Source: CANHEE01 sp043777755
GTDB taxonomy: Bacteria; Bacteroidota; Bacteroidia; Chitinophagales; Saprospiraceae
Reading direction: 5' to 3'
Length of the DNA: 31,158 bases
NCBI GenBank assembly: GCA_043777755.1
Contig: JAYWHK010000083.1
Span: forward strand, 1 to 31,158
Each line of letters begins with the position of its first letter. Position 1 is the first letter of the stretch. Under the pieces are notes generated by a model. It was not told where the DNA came from, searched no databases, and saw only the letters and a list, made by a program, of their open reading frames with translations. This document shows, piece by piece, positions 7,186 to 15,600 of this stretch. A program made the position numbers and the translations under genes.

Positions 7186-7378
7186 TAAGTCGTAAGTCGA
7201 TAATAGTCAGTAAGTCAATAATTCACTGATTTAGAATAGTTTGTACTATTTAAAAATATCAATTATTTTGATTAAAGTACCTAAGTAAGTAGTAATATCT
7301 GAATAAACATGGTTGTAAATTTCGTAATCTATTGATAATCAAGACACTAATGACTTACAGACTTACGACTTATTGACT
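7180..7378. repeat. Distant perfect 19-bp inverted repeat and flanking repeated words
   Basis: The sequence agtcaataagtcgtaagtc at 7180-7198 recurs as its exact reverse complement at 7360-7378, 161 nt apart. The left arm sits in a block (about 7161-7222) built of variants of 'taagtcaata' and 'gataatagtc', which overlaps the putative start of the pseudouridine synthase gene. The pair could be a degenerate miniature mobile element or a gene-conversion product. Confidence 0.65.
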
Positions 7379-7446
7379 TACCACTGCTTAATTTAGCACA
7401 AAAATCTATTTTTTTTCGTCAATATTATAATTTTTCCAATTATTTT

Positions 7447-9120
7447 ATGTTTAAATTCTATAATTTGAGTTATAAGTTTTTATTTTTAATTGTTGTAATT
7501 CATACGTTGTCTTCTTGTGCCTCAGGTGCGGGTAAACAACTCGAAGGTGGTGCGAAAGATTTAGTTGCGCCAAAACCTGACAGCCTGCGTTCCACTCGAA
7601 ATTTTCAAACAAATTTTACAAAACAACCTATTGATTTAGTGTTTAATGAATGGGTAGTTTTGGAAAATGCGAATGCTCAAGTAAGTGTTTCTCCACCTTT
7701 GGAGAAAAAGCCTACGGTGAAATTAAATGGAAAAACTGTAGTATTTCAGTTTGATAAAGACGAAAAATTAAGAGAAAATGCTACTTATAGTATTAATTTT
7801 GGTGAAAGTGTTAAAGATTTGACAGAAGGAAATAAAGCTGCGCTTCGCTTTGTTTTTTCGACGGGTGCTGTGATAGATTCACTCAAATTTGCAGGAAAAG
7901 TCGTCGATGCTTTTACACAAGAACCTGTCGAAAACGCTCTTTTTATGTTGTACGATAATTTTTCGGACAGTGTGGTACGCAAGGAACGTCCTTTTTATTT
8001 TGCAAAAACAAACAAACAAGGTTTTTGTGAAATTGAGAATGTGCGACAAGGTTCATTCAAGGCATTTGCTTTGGTGGACGCTGATTTGAACTTTAAATAT
8101 TCTACGCCAAACGAAAAAATTGGTTTTTTAAAAGAAAAAGTTGTTGTCACAAATAAGGATTTGAAAGATACGCTTAATAATGATGCTGTGACGATTCTGC
8201 TTTCTGAAACCCGTAAAAAAATGCAATTGTTGGACAAAACAAGTGGCAGTTATGGTCAAGTAAAACTAATTTTTTCGCAAAATCCAAAAGACATTTCGCT
8301 AACTTGGCAAGATAAAAAACAACGCATTTTGAAAGAAATTGATGGCGATACTTTGCGTGTTTGGTATGACAATACTTTTGCTGAATCTTGGAAAATGTTT
8401 GCGTTGGACAAAGATACCGTAACCGTAAAAAGCCTTTCAAGAGAAGATTTTTTTAAGAAAAATAAATTAAATTTGATGGGCGTTGTGAGTACTGGTGGTC
8501 GAGGAAAATCAATTGCTGCTGAAAACACAACGCTAGTGATTGCCAATAAAAAAAATGAACTAAAATTCAATTTTCCCATCGTAAAAATAGATACCTCAAA
8601 AATTATTTTACGAGAAGACTCCTCTCTTATTTCTTTGAAAATCAATGCTTTATCAGATAGTACGAGTAGCAGAAAAGTAAATATTTCGCACAAATGGCAA
8701 GACAATAAAAAATACAATTTAATCCTATTGCCAGGTGCAGTAACGGATTTTTACGGTAATACAAATGACAGCATTAAACAAAAAATCAGTATTGCAAAAG
8801 TGAAAGATTTTGGCGATATAAATGTCGTTTTGACGAAATTAGACTCGAAAAACGATTATATTGTACAAGTTTTAGATCAATCAAATGTTATGATTGCTGA
8901 AAAAATCGTAAAAAAATCAGCCAATAGCAAGCTGGATTTTGCAACATTATCACCAACAAAATACAAAATCAGAATTATCACTGACGAAAATAAAAATGGT
9001 CGTTGGGACGGTTGTGATTATGACAATCAATTGTTTCCAGAAACTGTTTTAATAAAAGAATTAGAAGATTTAAAAGCCAATTGGGAACTGGAAACAGAGA
9101 TTGAAGTGAATAATGAATAA
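7447..9120 (+). CDS. Ig-like (Big_5) domain lipoprotein
   Basis: An envelope lipoprotein of unknown role, of a type widespread in Bacteroidetes at about 550 residues. Residues 1-23 form a signal ending LSSC, with C24 as lipid site. Residues about 40-138 resemble a Big_5 / SbsA-type Ig-like domain: PDSLRSTRNFQTNFTKQPIDLVFNEWV, VFQFD, LRENATYSINFGESVKDLTEGN and RFVFSTG. Residues about 147-235 look like a carboxypeptidase-regulatory-like beta-sandwich (AGKVVDAFTQEPVENALFMLYD). The remainder is beta-rich, and the C-terminal DENKNGRWDGCDYDNQLFPE is a common ending of this family. A lone gene between the repeat region and the convergent Lrp gene; I found no clear promoter motif upstream. Confidence 0.8.
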   Translation: MFKFYNLSYKFLFLIVVIHTLSSCASGAGKQLEGGAKDLVAPKPDSLRSTRNFQTNFTKQPIDLVFNEWVVLENANAQVSVSPPLEKKPTVKLNGKTVVFQFDKDEKLRENATYSINFGESVKDLTEGNKAALRFVFSTGAVIDSLKFAGKVVDAFTQEPVENALFMLYDNFSDSVVRKERPFYFAKTNKQGFCEIENVRQGSFKAFALVDADLNFKYSTPNEKIGFLKEKVVVTNKDLKDTLNNDAVTILLSETRKKMQLLDKTSGSYGQVKLIFSQNPKDISLTWQDKKQRILKEIDGDTLRVWYDNTFAESWKMFALDKDTVTVKSLSREDFFKKNKLNLMGVVSTGGRGKSIAAENTTLVIANKKNELKFNFPIVKIDTSKIILREDSSLISLKINALSDSTSSRKVNISHKWQDNKKYNLILLPGAVTDFYGNTNDSIKQKISIAKVKDFGDINVVLTKLDSKNDYIVQVLDQSNVMIAEKIVKKSANSKLDFATLSPTKYKIRIITDENKNGRWDGCDYDNQLFPETVLIKELEDLKANWELETEIEVNNE

Positions 9121-9134
9121 TTGATAATGAAAAT

Positions 9135-9191
9135 CAAACAATTGATAAACAATTGACAAACAATCCCAAACAACTGATAAACAATTGACAA
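9135..9191. repeat. Two-copy 25-nt direct repeat, period 32
   Basis: 9135-9159 and 9167-9191 are the same 25-nt sequence with one mismatch (attg against actg). The repeat fills the gap between the convergent Ig-like lipoprotein and Lrp genes and contains several smaller 'aaacaattga' words. I saw no intrinsic terminator here. Confidence 0.7.
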
Positions 9192-9194
9192 CAC

Positions 9195-9647
9195 CTATAA
9201 CCCAATATTTCGTTTAAAAGCGCAGCCCAGCTCAATAATAGAATCTGTTTTGGCAATTCCAGAAATATTGTCTATTTTATCGTACAAAATTCGACGAGTA
9301 TGTTCATGGTTTTTAGCTAAAATCCGAATGTACAGCGTGTATTGTCCCGTTATATAGTAACATTCGGTAACTTCAGGAATCTCTTTTAGAGCCTCGATGA
9401 TGCGCTCAGAATCATGGTCTTTGTCAAGGGTAATTCCCGTAAATGCGCCCCAATCGTAGCCCATTTTTTTTTCATTCAAAACAGGTTTGATACCAACTAA
9501 AATCCCTTGTTCTGTCATTTTATGCACACGCTGATGCACCATCGTATTGGAAATACCCAATTCTGTAGCGATAAGCGAATAGGCTTTCCGTCCGTCTTCT
9601 TCGAGTTTTTTAAGAATCTGAATGTCGTAATCGTCCAAATGTTGCAT
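9195..9647 (-). CDS. Lrp/AsnC family transcriptional regulator
   Basis: A leucine-responsive-type DNA-binding regulator of 150 residues, full length. The N-terminal half (residues about 5-60) is the AsnC-type winged helix, with LDDYDIQILKKLEEDGRKAYSLIATELGISNTMVHQRVHKM and the wing GILVG. The C-terminal half is the RAM ligand-binding domain, with ECYYITGQYTLYIRI near 96-110 and the closing strand TDSIIELG. It is divergent from the deacetylase-like gene with about 100 bp between starts, so it may regulate itself and that neighbour; the effector amino acid cannot be told from sequence. Confidence 0.9.
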   Translation of the reverse strand: MQHLDDYDIQILKKLEEDGRKAYSLIATELGISNTMVHQRVHKMTEQGILVGIKPVLNEKKMGYDWGAFTGITLDKDHDSERIIEALKEIPEVTECYYITGQYTLYIRILAKNHEHTRRILYDKIDNISGIAKTDSIIELGCAFKRNIGL

Positions 9648-9681
9648 AATAATGGTTATAAATTAAAACGATGAATAGGGG

Positions 9682-9712
9682 CAAAGCTACGTAAAACTAT
9701 TGCAAATTTCAA
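9682..9712 (-). promoter_or_regulatory. Bacteroidetes-type promoter for the Lrp/AsnC gene
   Basis: On the minus strand, TTG (9712-9710), a 20-nt spacer and TAGCTTTG (9689-9682) fit the TTG-N19/20-TAnnTTTG pattern. Transcription would start near 9675, about 28 nt before the ATG at 9647. Confidence 0.45.
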
Positions 9713-9748
9713 TATCTACGGTTCAAAGTGAACAAAAAAAATTATTTT

Positions 9749-10651
9749 ATGCTAAAAATTGCTTTTTCGCCCATTTATCGTTTGACTTTGCCCGACGGGC
9801 ATCGCTTTCCAATGGAAAAATACGAACTACTTCCCGAGCAATTGCTCTATGAAGGAACAATAATAGAAGCCAATTTTTTTCAACCTGAAAAAATTGACGA
9901 AAAGCATATTTTACGGACACACGAAGCGGAATATTGGTCAAAACTCAAACACCTCACACTTTCTCCCAAAGAAATTCGAGCCATCGGTTTCCCCATCAAT
10001 GAGCATTTTGTAACAAGGACAATTACCATCGCAAATGGTACTTTGACAGCTGCATTATATGCCTTAGACAATGGCGTTGCGATGAATATTGCAGGCGGAA
10101 CGCACCATTCGTTCACTTACAAAGGCGAAGGCTTTTGTTTGTTAAACGACCAAGCCATTGCTTCTAATTACTTGTTAGACAATGGTTTAGCGAAAAAAAT
10201 ATTGATTGTCGATTTAGATGTGCATCAAGGCGACGGCACGGCGCAAATTTTTCAAAATGAATCTCGTGTGTTCACTTTCAGTATGCACGGTGCAAAAAAT
10301 TACCCCAATAGAAAAGAAAAATCAGACCTTGATATTGGGCTTCCTGATGCTTGCGACGACGCTTTGTATCTTTCCACTTTAAAAAACACTTTACCACGAT
10401 TGCTCGATGAAGTTCAGCCAGATTTTATATTTTTTCAATCAGGTGTAGATATTTTAGAAACGGACAAGTTAGGACGTTTAAGTGTCAGTCACGAAGGTTG
10501 CAAAGAGCGAGATCGCTATGTTTTACAAACGTGTAAAGACAATAAATTACCTGTAGTTTGCAGTATGGGAGGTGGCTATTCGCCCAAAATATCGGACATT
10601 GTCAATGCACACGCCAATACATTTAGACTTGCACAAAATATATTTTTTTAA
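9749..10651 (+). CDS. Histone deacetylase-superfamily hydrolase
   Basis: A zinc-dependent amidohydrolase of the HDAC / acetoin-utilisation / acetylpolyamine amidohydrolase superfamily, predicted to be cytoplasmic. Numbering from the ATG at 9749: the catalytic His pair is H119-H120 in GGTHH, and the zinc ligands are D157 and H159 in DLDVHQGDGT and D239 in ETDKLGRL. The transition-state Tyr is Y277 in GGGYS. At 300 residues it is a normal single-domain form. I preferred this ATG, directly before the first beta-strand MLKIAFSP, over a GTG at 9728. It is divergent from an Lrp regulator and its stop overlaps the ribA stop by 3 bases. The substrate is unknown: acetylated lysine or a small acetylated amine are both possible. 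Confidence 0.87.
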   Translation: MLKIAFSPIYRLTLPDGHRFPMEKYELLPEQLLYEGTIIEANFFQPEKIDEKHILRTHEAEYWSKLKHLTLSPKEIRAIGFPINEHFVTRTITIANGTLTAALYALDNGVAMNIAGGTHHSFTYKGEGFCLLNDQAIASNYLLDNGLAKKILIVDLDVHQGDGTAQIFQNESRVFTFSMHGAKNYPNRKEKSDLDIGLPDACDDALYLSTLKNTLPRLLDEVQPDFIFFQSGVDILETDKLGRLSVSHEGCKERDRYVLQTCKDNKLPVVCSMGGGYSPKISDIVNAHANTFRLAQNIFF

Positions 10652-11229
10652 ATATTAATCAAATGTCCCATGAATAACTTCTTGGTTTCCAAATAGTTAT
10701 AATTATCAGTATTAGGACTGATTTGAATAGCGATGCGTTCAATAACGTCAAAGTTCGCCTTCTCAAGGGCAGCGATTTTATCAGGATTGTTTGTAATCAA
10801 CTTAATTTGTTGAATGTCTAAATCTTTTAGAATTTCGATGGCAACTTCGTATTGTCTTGCATCAGACTCAAAACCCAAATGGGTATTAGCATCAATAGTA
10901 TTCAAACCTTTTTCTTGCAATTGATAGGCTTTGATTTTATTGATTAGACCAATACCTCGCCCTTCTTGTCGCAGGTAAATCAAAACTCCATTTTGGGCGG
11001 CAATTAATTTCATTGCTTCGTGCAATTGTTCGCCACAATCGCACTTTTTTGAAGCAAAAACATCGCCCGTCATGCACTCAGAATGAATACGCAAAGTTGT
11101 AGGCATACGATGATCAAAACCTTCGTGAACCAAAGCCAAATGTGGCATCAACTCCTCAGGCGAATCCGCATAAGCAATAATTTTAAAACGACCAAATAGG
11201 GTAGGGAGAAAGGCTTCCGCTTGCTTCAT
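10648..11229 (-). CDS. ribA: GTP cyclohydrolase II
   Basis: Catalyses the first committed step of riboflavin synthesis, opening GTP to 2,5-diamino-6-ribosylamino-4-pyrimidinone 5'-phosphate, formate and pyrophosphate. The zinc-binding cysteines C52, C63 and C65 lie in ECMTGDVFASKKCDCGEQ. The active-site segment YLRQEGRGIGL (85-95) and the substrate region LGFESDARQYEVA follow, then LITNNPDKI. Its 193 residues match a stand-alone RibA without the DHBP synthase (RibB) domain. The start abuts the stop of the upstream FkbM-like gene with no gap, so the two are probably co-transcribed. No other rib gene is in the window. Confidence 0.93.
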   Translation of the reverse strand: MKQAEAFLPTLFGRFKIIAYADSPEELMPHLALVHEGFDHRMPTTLRIHSECMTGDVFASKKCDCGEQLHEAMKLIAAQNGVLIYLRQEGRGIGLINKIKAYQLQEKGLNTIDANTHLGFESDARQYEVAIEILKDLDIQQIKLITNNPDKIAALEKANFDVIERIAIQISPNTDNYNYLETKKLFMGHLINI

Positions 11230-11925
11230 TTAATAACTTTTAATCCTTGCAAAAATATAACCAGCAAAACGGGCTTCACTATGCTCACTCATAGAAGCGT
11301 GTAGCTCTTTGGCATTGAGCCATTTTTTTGACTGAAAATTAGCTTCTTCGTCCACAATCCAATTAAATTCGTAATCGCCAATGTACATCAAACGACGCAC
11401 TACCTCAATGGTTTTTTCACTCAAATAAGAATAAAAAGCCACTGCGAGAATTAGGACAGGTGTGTTCAAGCCTTTTAGCACATCATTTTCATAACCGTTT
11501 GCATTGATAAACAAAAAAGCAGGAACACCATAAGCTCGAATAAGTTCATCAGTTGTAGTAATTTTAACAACTGATTTGTTTTCGCTTACAGTCAAGTTAC
11601 TACTATAAGGTAAGATTTTTTTCTCGTATGCCTCATTGTAAGCAAATTCTGCATTGTAAGCCCCAATGTCTTCGTGCAAAATAATCTTATTTTTTTGCTT
11701 TTCTAACTTTTGAGTGACATAATCAATGCTCTCTGGCAATGGCTCTACGACAAGCGTAAGCGCACCTGATTGTAGCAATGCGTCAGATACATTAGCCAAG
11801 CTGTCGCCAACTGTAATAGCAAAATCGCTATTTCCTACAAATTGACTATAAAATTTTTTGTATTTTCTTTTTTCAAAAAAACCCAAGGAAGATTTTTCTG
11901 TATAAGGATAATTGTTATTACTCAT
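11230..11925 (-). CDS. FkbM-like methyltransferase with altered motif
   Basis: A 231-residue cytoplasmic protein resembling FkbM-type SAM methyltransferases. Residues 39-62 (VGDSLANVSDALLQSGALTLVVEP) correspond to the SAM-binding loop and the acidic end of strand 2. KITTTDELIRAYGVPAFLFINANGYENDVLKGL (121-153) corresponds to the family segment usually read as TLDDLI..YGV..IKIDVEGYE..VLKGL. In that motif both acidic residues are replaced by Asn (N141, N143). It may be catalytically altered, so the methyltransferase activity is uncertain. The gene ends exactly where ribA begins. Confidence 0.6.
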   Translation of the reverse strand: MSNNNYPYTEKSSLGFFEKRKYKKFYSQFVGNSDFAITVGDSLANVSDALLQSGALTLVVEPLPESIDYVTQKLEKQKNKIILHEDIGAYNAEFAYNEAYEKKILPYSSNLTVSENKSVVKITTTDELIRAYGVPAFLFINANGYENDVLKGLNTPVLILAVAFYSYLSEKTIEVVRRLMYIGDYEFNWIVDEEANFQSKKWLNAKELHASMSEHSEARFAGYIFARIKSY

Positions 11926-12070
11926 TGTATGTATTCAAGCCTTAATTGCTCACAATTATTTTGACAATTTATGAAAAAATAATACCAAACAATTTTTAGG
12001 CTTAATTAATGTCCCAAATTTAGGGTCAATATTAGGCAAAAATGCAATAACAGCAAAAGAAAAGTGGAAA

Positions 12071-12163
12071 TTATTTTTTTCCTTTGTGAGAAAGGAAGCG
12101 ATCTGCGGCAATTAGCGTCGTTCCAAGTACAAAAGTGACGGTAGCAAAATATAATATTAGCAT
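12071..12163 (-). CDS. Possible 30-residue single-pass membrane protein
   Basis: An ATG-started frame of 30 codons encodes a plausible small membrane protein. About 20 hydrophobic residues begin MLILYFATVTFVLG, followed by a short basic tail ending HKGKK. The layout (hydrophobic helix, then positive C-terminus) is that of a small inner-membrane peptide. There is no recognisable family and no clear promoter or ribosome site, and a 30-codon frame can occur by chance in such AT-rich DNA. Confidence 0.3.
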   Translation of the reverse strand: MLILYFATVTFVLGTTLIAADRFLSHKGKK

Positions 12164-12378
12164 AGTAAAACAGTTTTCAAAAGTAAATAGTAATGATGTA
12201 AAAAAACTGTTCATGTGACTTGGTAAAGTCTGAGGATATGATTATTTGTTGTTATGTCTAAAAATGCAAGATTTATGCCAAAAAACAAATAAAAATAATT
12301 TACATTAAAAAATAAAATATTTATAAAAAACGAACTCTTAAAATTATCTTAAATTTAATAAAAAAAAAAGACTGAATG

Positions 12379-12410
12379 TTTGTATTTTTGAGAATATTCT
12401 TTTAATTTTG
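12379..12410 (+). promoter_or_regulatory. Bacteroidetes-type promoter for the giant adhesin gene
   Basis: TTTG at 12379-12382, a 20-nt spacer and TAATTTTG at 12403-12410 fit the TTTG-N19/20-TAnnTTTG consensus. Transcription would start near 12417, giving an unusually long leader of about 268 nt before the ATG at 12685. A second TATTTTTG box at 12383-12390 lacks an upstream TTG at the right distance. Confidence 0.55.
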
Positions 12411-12430
12411 GGCTTTGATTCTACATGTAT

Positions 12431-12540
12431 AAGCAGAACTCCTTTCATTATGAGCAAACAGCCCCTCAGTTTCTCGCAAGGATTTTATATGCAAGCGTTA
12501 TATTTTTATGATAAAAATAGACCCTAAGGGACTGCTTTTT
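12431..12540 (+). promoter_or_regulatory. Possible structured leader RNA or attenuator
   Basis: Inside the predicted leader, CAGCCCCT (12459-12466) can pair with AGGGACTG (12527-12534) except for one mismatch. That stem encloses a hairpin of 7-bp arms at 12502-12518 (attttta/taaaaat). The outer stem is followed by C and a T run at 12536-12540, like an intrinsic terminator. AAGCAG at 12431-12436 is complementary to CTGCTT at 12532-12537 and could compete with the stem. No known riboswitch class is recognised. Confidence 0.35.
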
Positions 12541-12684
12541 ATTGTTATCGCACAATTTCGCTATTTTTTATTTAATTTTTAAAAAAGATTTTACCTGATT
12601 TTTTTAGTTATTTTTTTGCAAGAAATAATTAAAAACATCTATTTATTATAATTTTTTTTTTTAACCAAACCTTTACACACACAC

Positions 12685-15600
12685 ATGAAGTCTTACCAAT
12701 TCTACACTAAGTTGGTCTTCTCTTGTATGGTATTTATGATGACAATCTTAAGTAGCACAACTACTTTCGCTCAATGTGACAATGTTACGGCAGGCGGAAC
12801 AATTGGCTATGATCAAGCATCAAATTTACCATTCGATCCACAACCTATTGTCAATGTAACCTCTCCGACGGGCGGAACAGGAGCACTTGAATACCAATGG
12901 TTGTACACAACAAACCCTTACAACACAAATTTTTCTCAATGGACAATGATTCCTAACGGAACATCGGCTAACTATGATCCAAGTTTTACGACTGCGACTA
13001 CTTTCTTTGTGCGTTGCGCAAGAAGAGCTGGCTGTACGGATTATGTAAAAGAGTCTAATATTGTAGTTGTTACTGTATCTCCTTGTGATAACATCACTGA
13101 TGGAGGAAAAATTACTTCCAATCAAATTGGTTGTAATGCTGGACAAGGTGCAGATCCTGCGCCATTTACAAATGCAACAAGTGCTTCTGGTGGCACGGGT
13201 TCTGGCCCAATTGAGTATGCTTGGTTCAAAAGTACCGTTGGTGGTACTTTTAATTTGAGCAATCCTAACTGGATTCAAATTCTTGGTGCAAATGCTGCAA
13301 GCTATGATCCTCCTGCTGGTCTTACAGCAACTACTTACTATGTACGTGTTGCTCGTCGTAACGGTTGTATTACTTGGTTAGCAAGTAATTCAGTATCTGT
13401 AACGATGAAGATGTCTCCAATGGTAACTTGGACAACAGTTCCAAACACTTGTTTTGGTGGTTCAAACGGTTCAATTAATTTGACAGTTGCTGGTGGTACT
13501 GCTCCTTATGCTTATTCTTGGAGTTATGGTTCTATCTTGCCAAACACACAAAATCCAAAAAATCTTCCTGCAACAGTTTATAATGTTACAGTAACTGATG
13601 GATCTACTTGTATGGCAATGCACTCAATCACTGTAACGGAGCCTGCTCCGATGGCGATTGATTTTAACCCAACTGTTAATGTAAAATGTTACAATGACAA
13701 CACTGGTAAGGCTGTTGCTCAGGTAACAGGTGGCACTGCTCCTTATTCTTACTTATGGTCAAATGGTGCTACTGCACCAGTGAACAATGGTTTGGCTGCT
13801 GGAAAGTATTTTGTAACAGTGACAGACATCAAAGGTTGCCAAAAAGCAAAAAGTGTTGATATTACTCAACCATTTGCTTTAACAGCAACAACTACAAACA
13901 CAAATGTTAAGTGTTTCGGTGGTAGCGACGCTTCTGCAACAGTAACTGCTTCTGGTGGTACTGCTCCTTACACTTATTTTTGGTCAAATGGTCAAACAAG
14001 TACAACAGCTACTGGTTTGAAAGCTGGTGTTTATGCAGTAGTGATTCGTGATGCAAATCTTTGCGAAGTTTCAGTATCTGTGAACATCACTCAGCCGACA
14101 GTATTAGACGTATCAACAACTAAGGTTGATCCATCTTGTAATGGTGCTGCAACTGGTTCTGTTACGCTAACAACTACGGGTGGTACAACACCATATTCGT
14201 ATGCTTGGAGCAATGGTGCTTCTACTCAAAATTTAACAAACGTTGCTGCTGGTACTTATACAGTAACAGTAACTGATGCTAATGGATGTAAGAAAATCTC
14301 TGTTGTAACGTTGAATCAACCTACGGCAATTGTTTTAAATACAACATCTACTAACGTAAAATGTAACGGTGGTAGCACTGGTTCAGCTGCTTCGGTAGTA
14401 ACAGGTGGTACTGCTCCTTATGGTATTCAGTGGAGTAATGGTGCAACTACAGCTTCGATTTCAAATATCAAAGCGGGTACTTACACACTTACTGTAACAG
14501 ATAACAATGGTTGTACAAAAACGGGTTCTGTAACAATTACTGAGCCATCTGCCTTAGTTGCTACAATGACGGGTTCTGACCTTGCTTGTGGTGGTGCTAA
14601 TACAGGTACAGCTTCTGTAATCGCTTCAGGCGGTACAGCTCCTTACAAATACAAGTGGAGCAATGGTGCAACTTCTGCTTCATTGACAAACCTTACAACG
14701 GGTATCTATACTGTAACGGTAACAGATGGCAATGCTTGTACAGTTGTTGGTCAAGCACAAATAACACAACCTACTCCAATCGAATTGACTTCTGTATCAG
14801 ATAGTCCAAAGTGTAACAATGGTAATGATGGTACAGCAACAGTAAGTGTTTCTGGCGGTTCTGCTCCATATACTTATGCTTGGAGCAATGGCGGTACAAC
14901 TGCAACAGTTAAAGGTTTGACACCTGGAACTTACACGGTAACAGTAACAGACAAAAACGGTTGTTCAAAATTCTTGGATATTCCAATTGCTAATCCTGCG
15001 CCAATCGTAGTTGTTCCTACAACCACTAACGTATTATGTAATAATGGAAAAGGTGGAATCAGTTTGGCAATCTCTGGTGGTCAATCTCCTTATACTGTGA
15101 ACTGGAACAATGGAGCAAATGGTACACCACTTACTAATGTAGGTGCTGGAACATACACAGCAACAGTAACAGATGCTTTGGGTTGTACACAAGTAGTTTC
15201 TGCTGAAATTAAGCAACCTGCTGCGATTGTATTGACACCAACAATTACAAATGTAAAATGTAACGGTCAAAGTACTGGTGCTGCTTCAATCGCTATCAAT
15301 GGCGGTGTTGCTCCTTATTCTACATTGTGGAGTACTGGTTCAACAGCAAACAGCATTACTGGTTTATTGGCTGGTTCTTATACAGTAACAGTAACTGATG
15401 GCAATGGCTGTAAGTCAAGCCAAGCAATCGTTATCAGCGAGCCAACAATTTTAGATGTTGCAGTTGCTGCTAACGATGAAAAGTGTTTTGGTCAAAAGAA
15501 TGGTTCTGCTATTGCTGTAGCAACTGGCGGTACTGCTCCTTACAAATATACTTGGAGTAATGGTTCAACTTCATCAAGTATCACGAACTTAGTTCCTGGT

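Larger units (their letters stand above)
11926..12684. other. Long intergenic region before the giant adhesin gene
   Basis: This 759-bp gap holds a tiny possible membrane ORF on the minus strand (12071-12163), a strong promoter match (12379-12410), and a potentially structured leader (12431-12540). An 11-T run at 12652-12662 and an (AC)5 microsatellite at 12675-12684 directly abut the adhesin start. The rest is AT-rich with nothing I can name. Confidence 0.6.
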
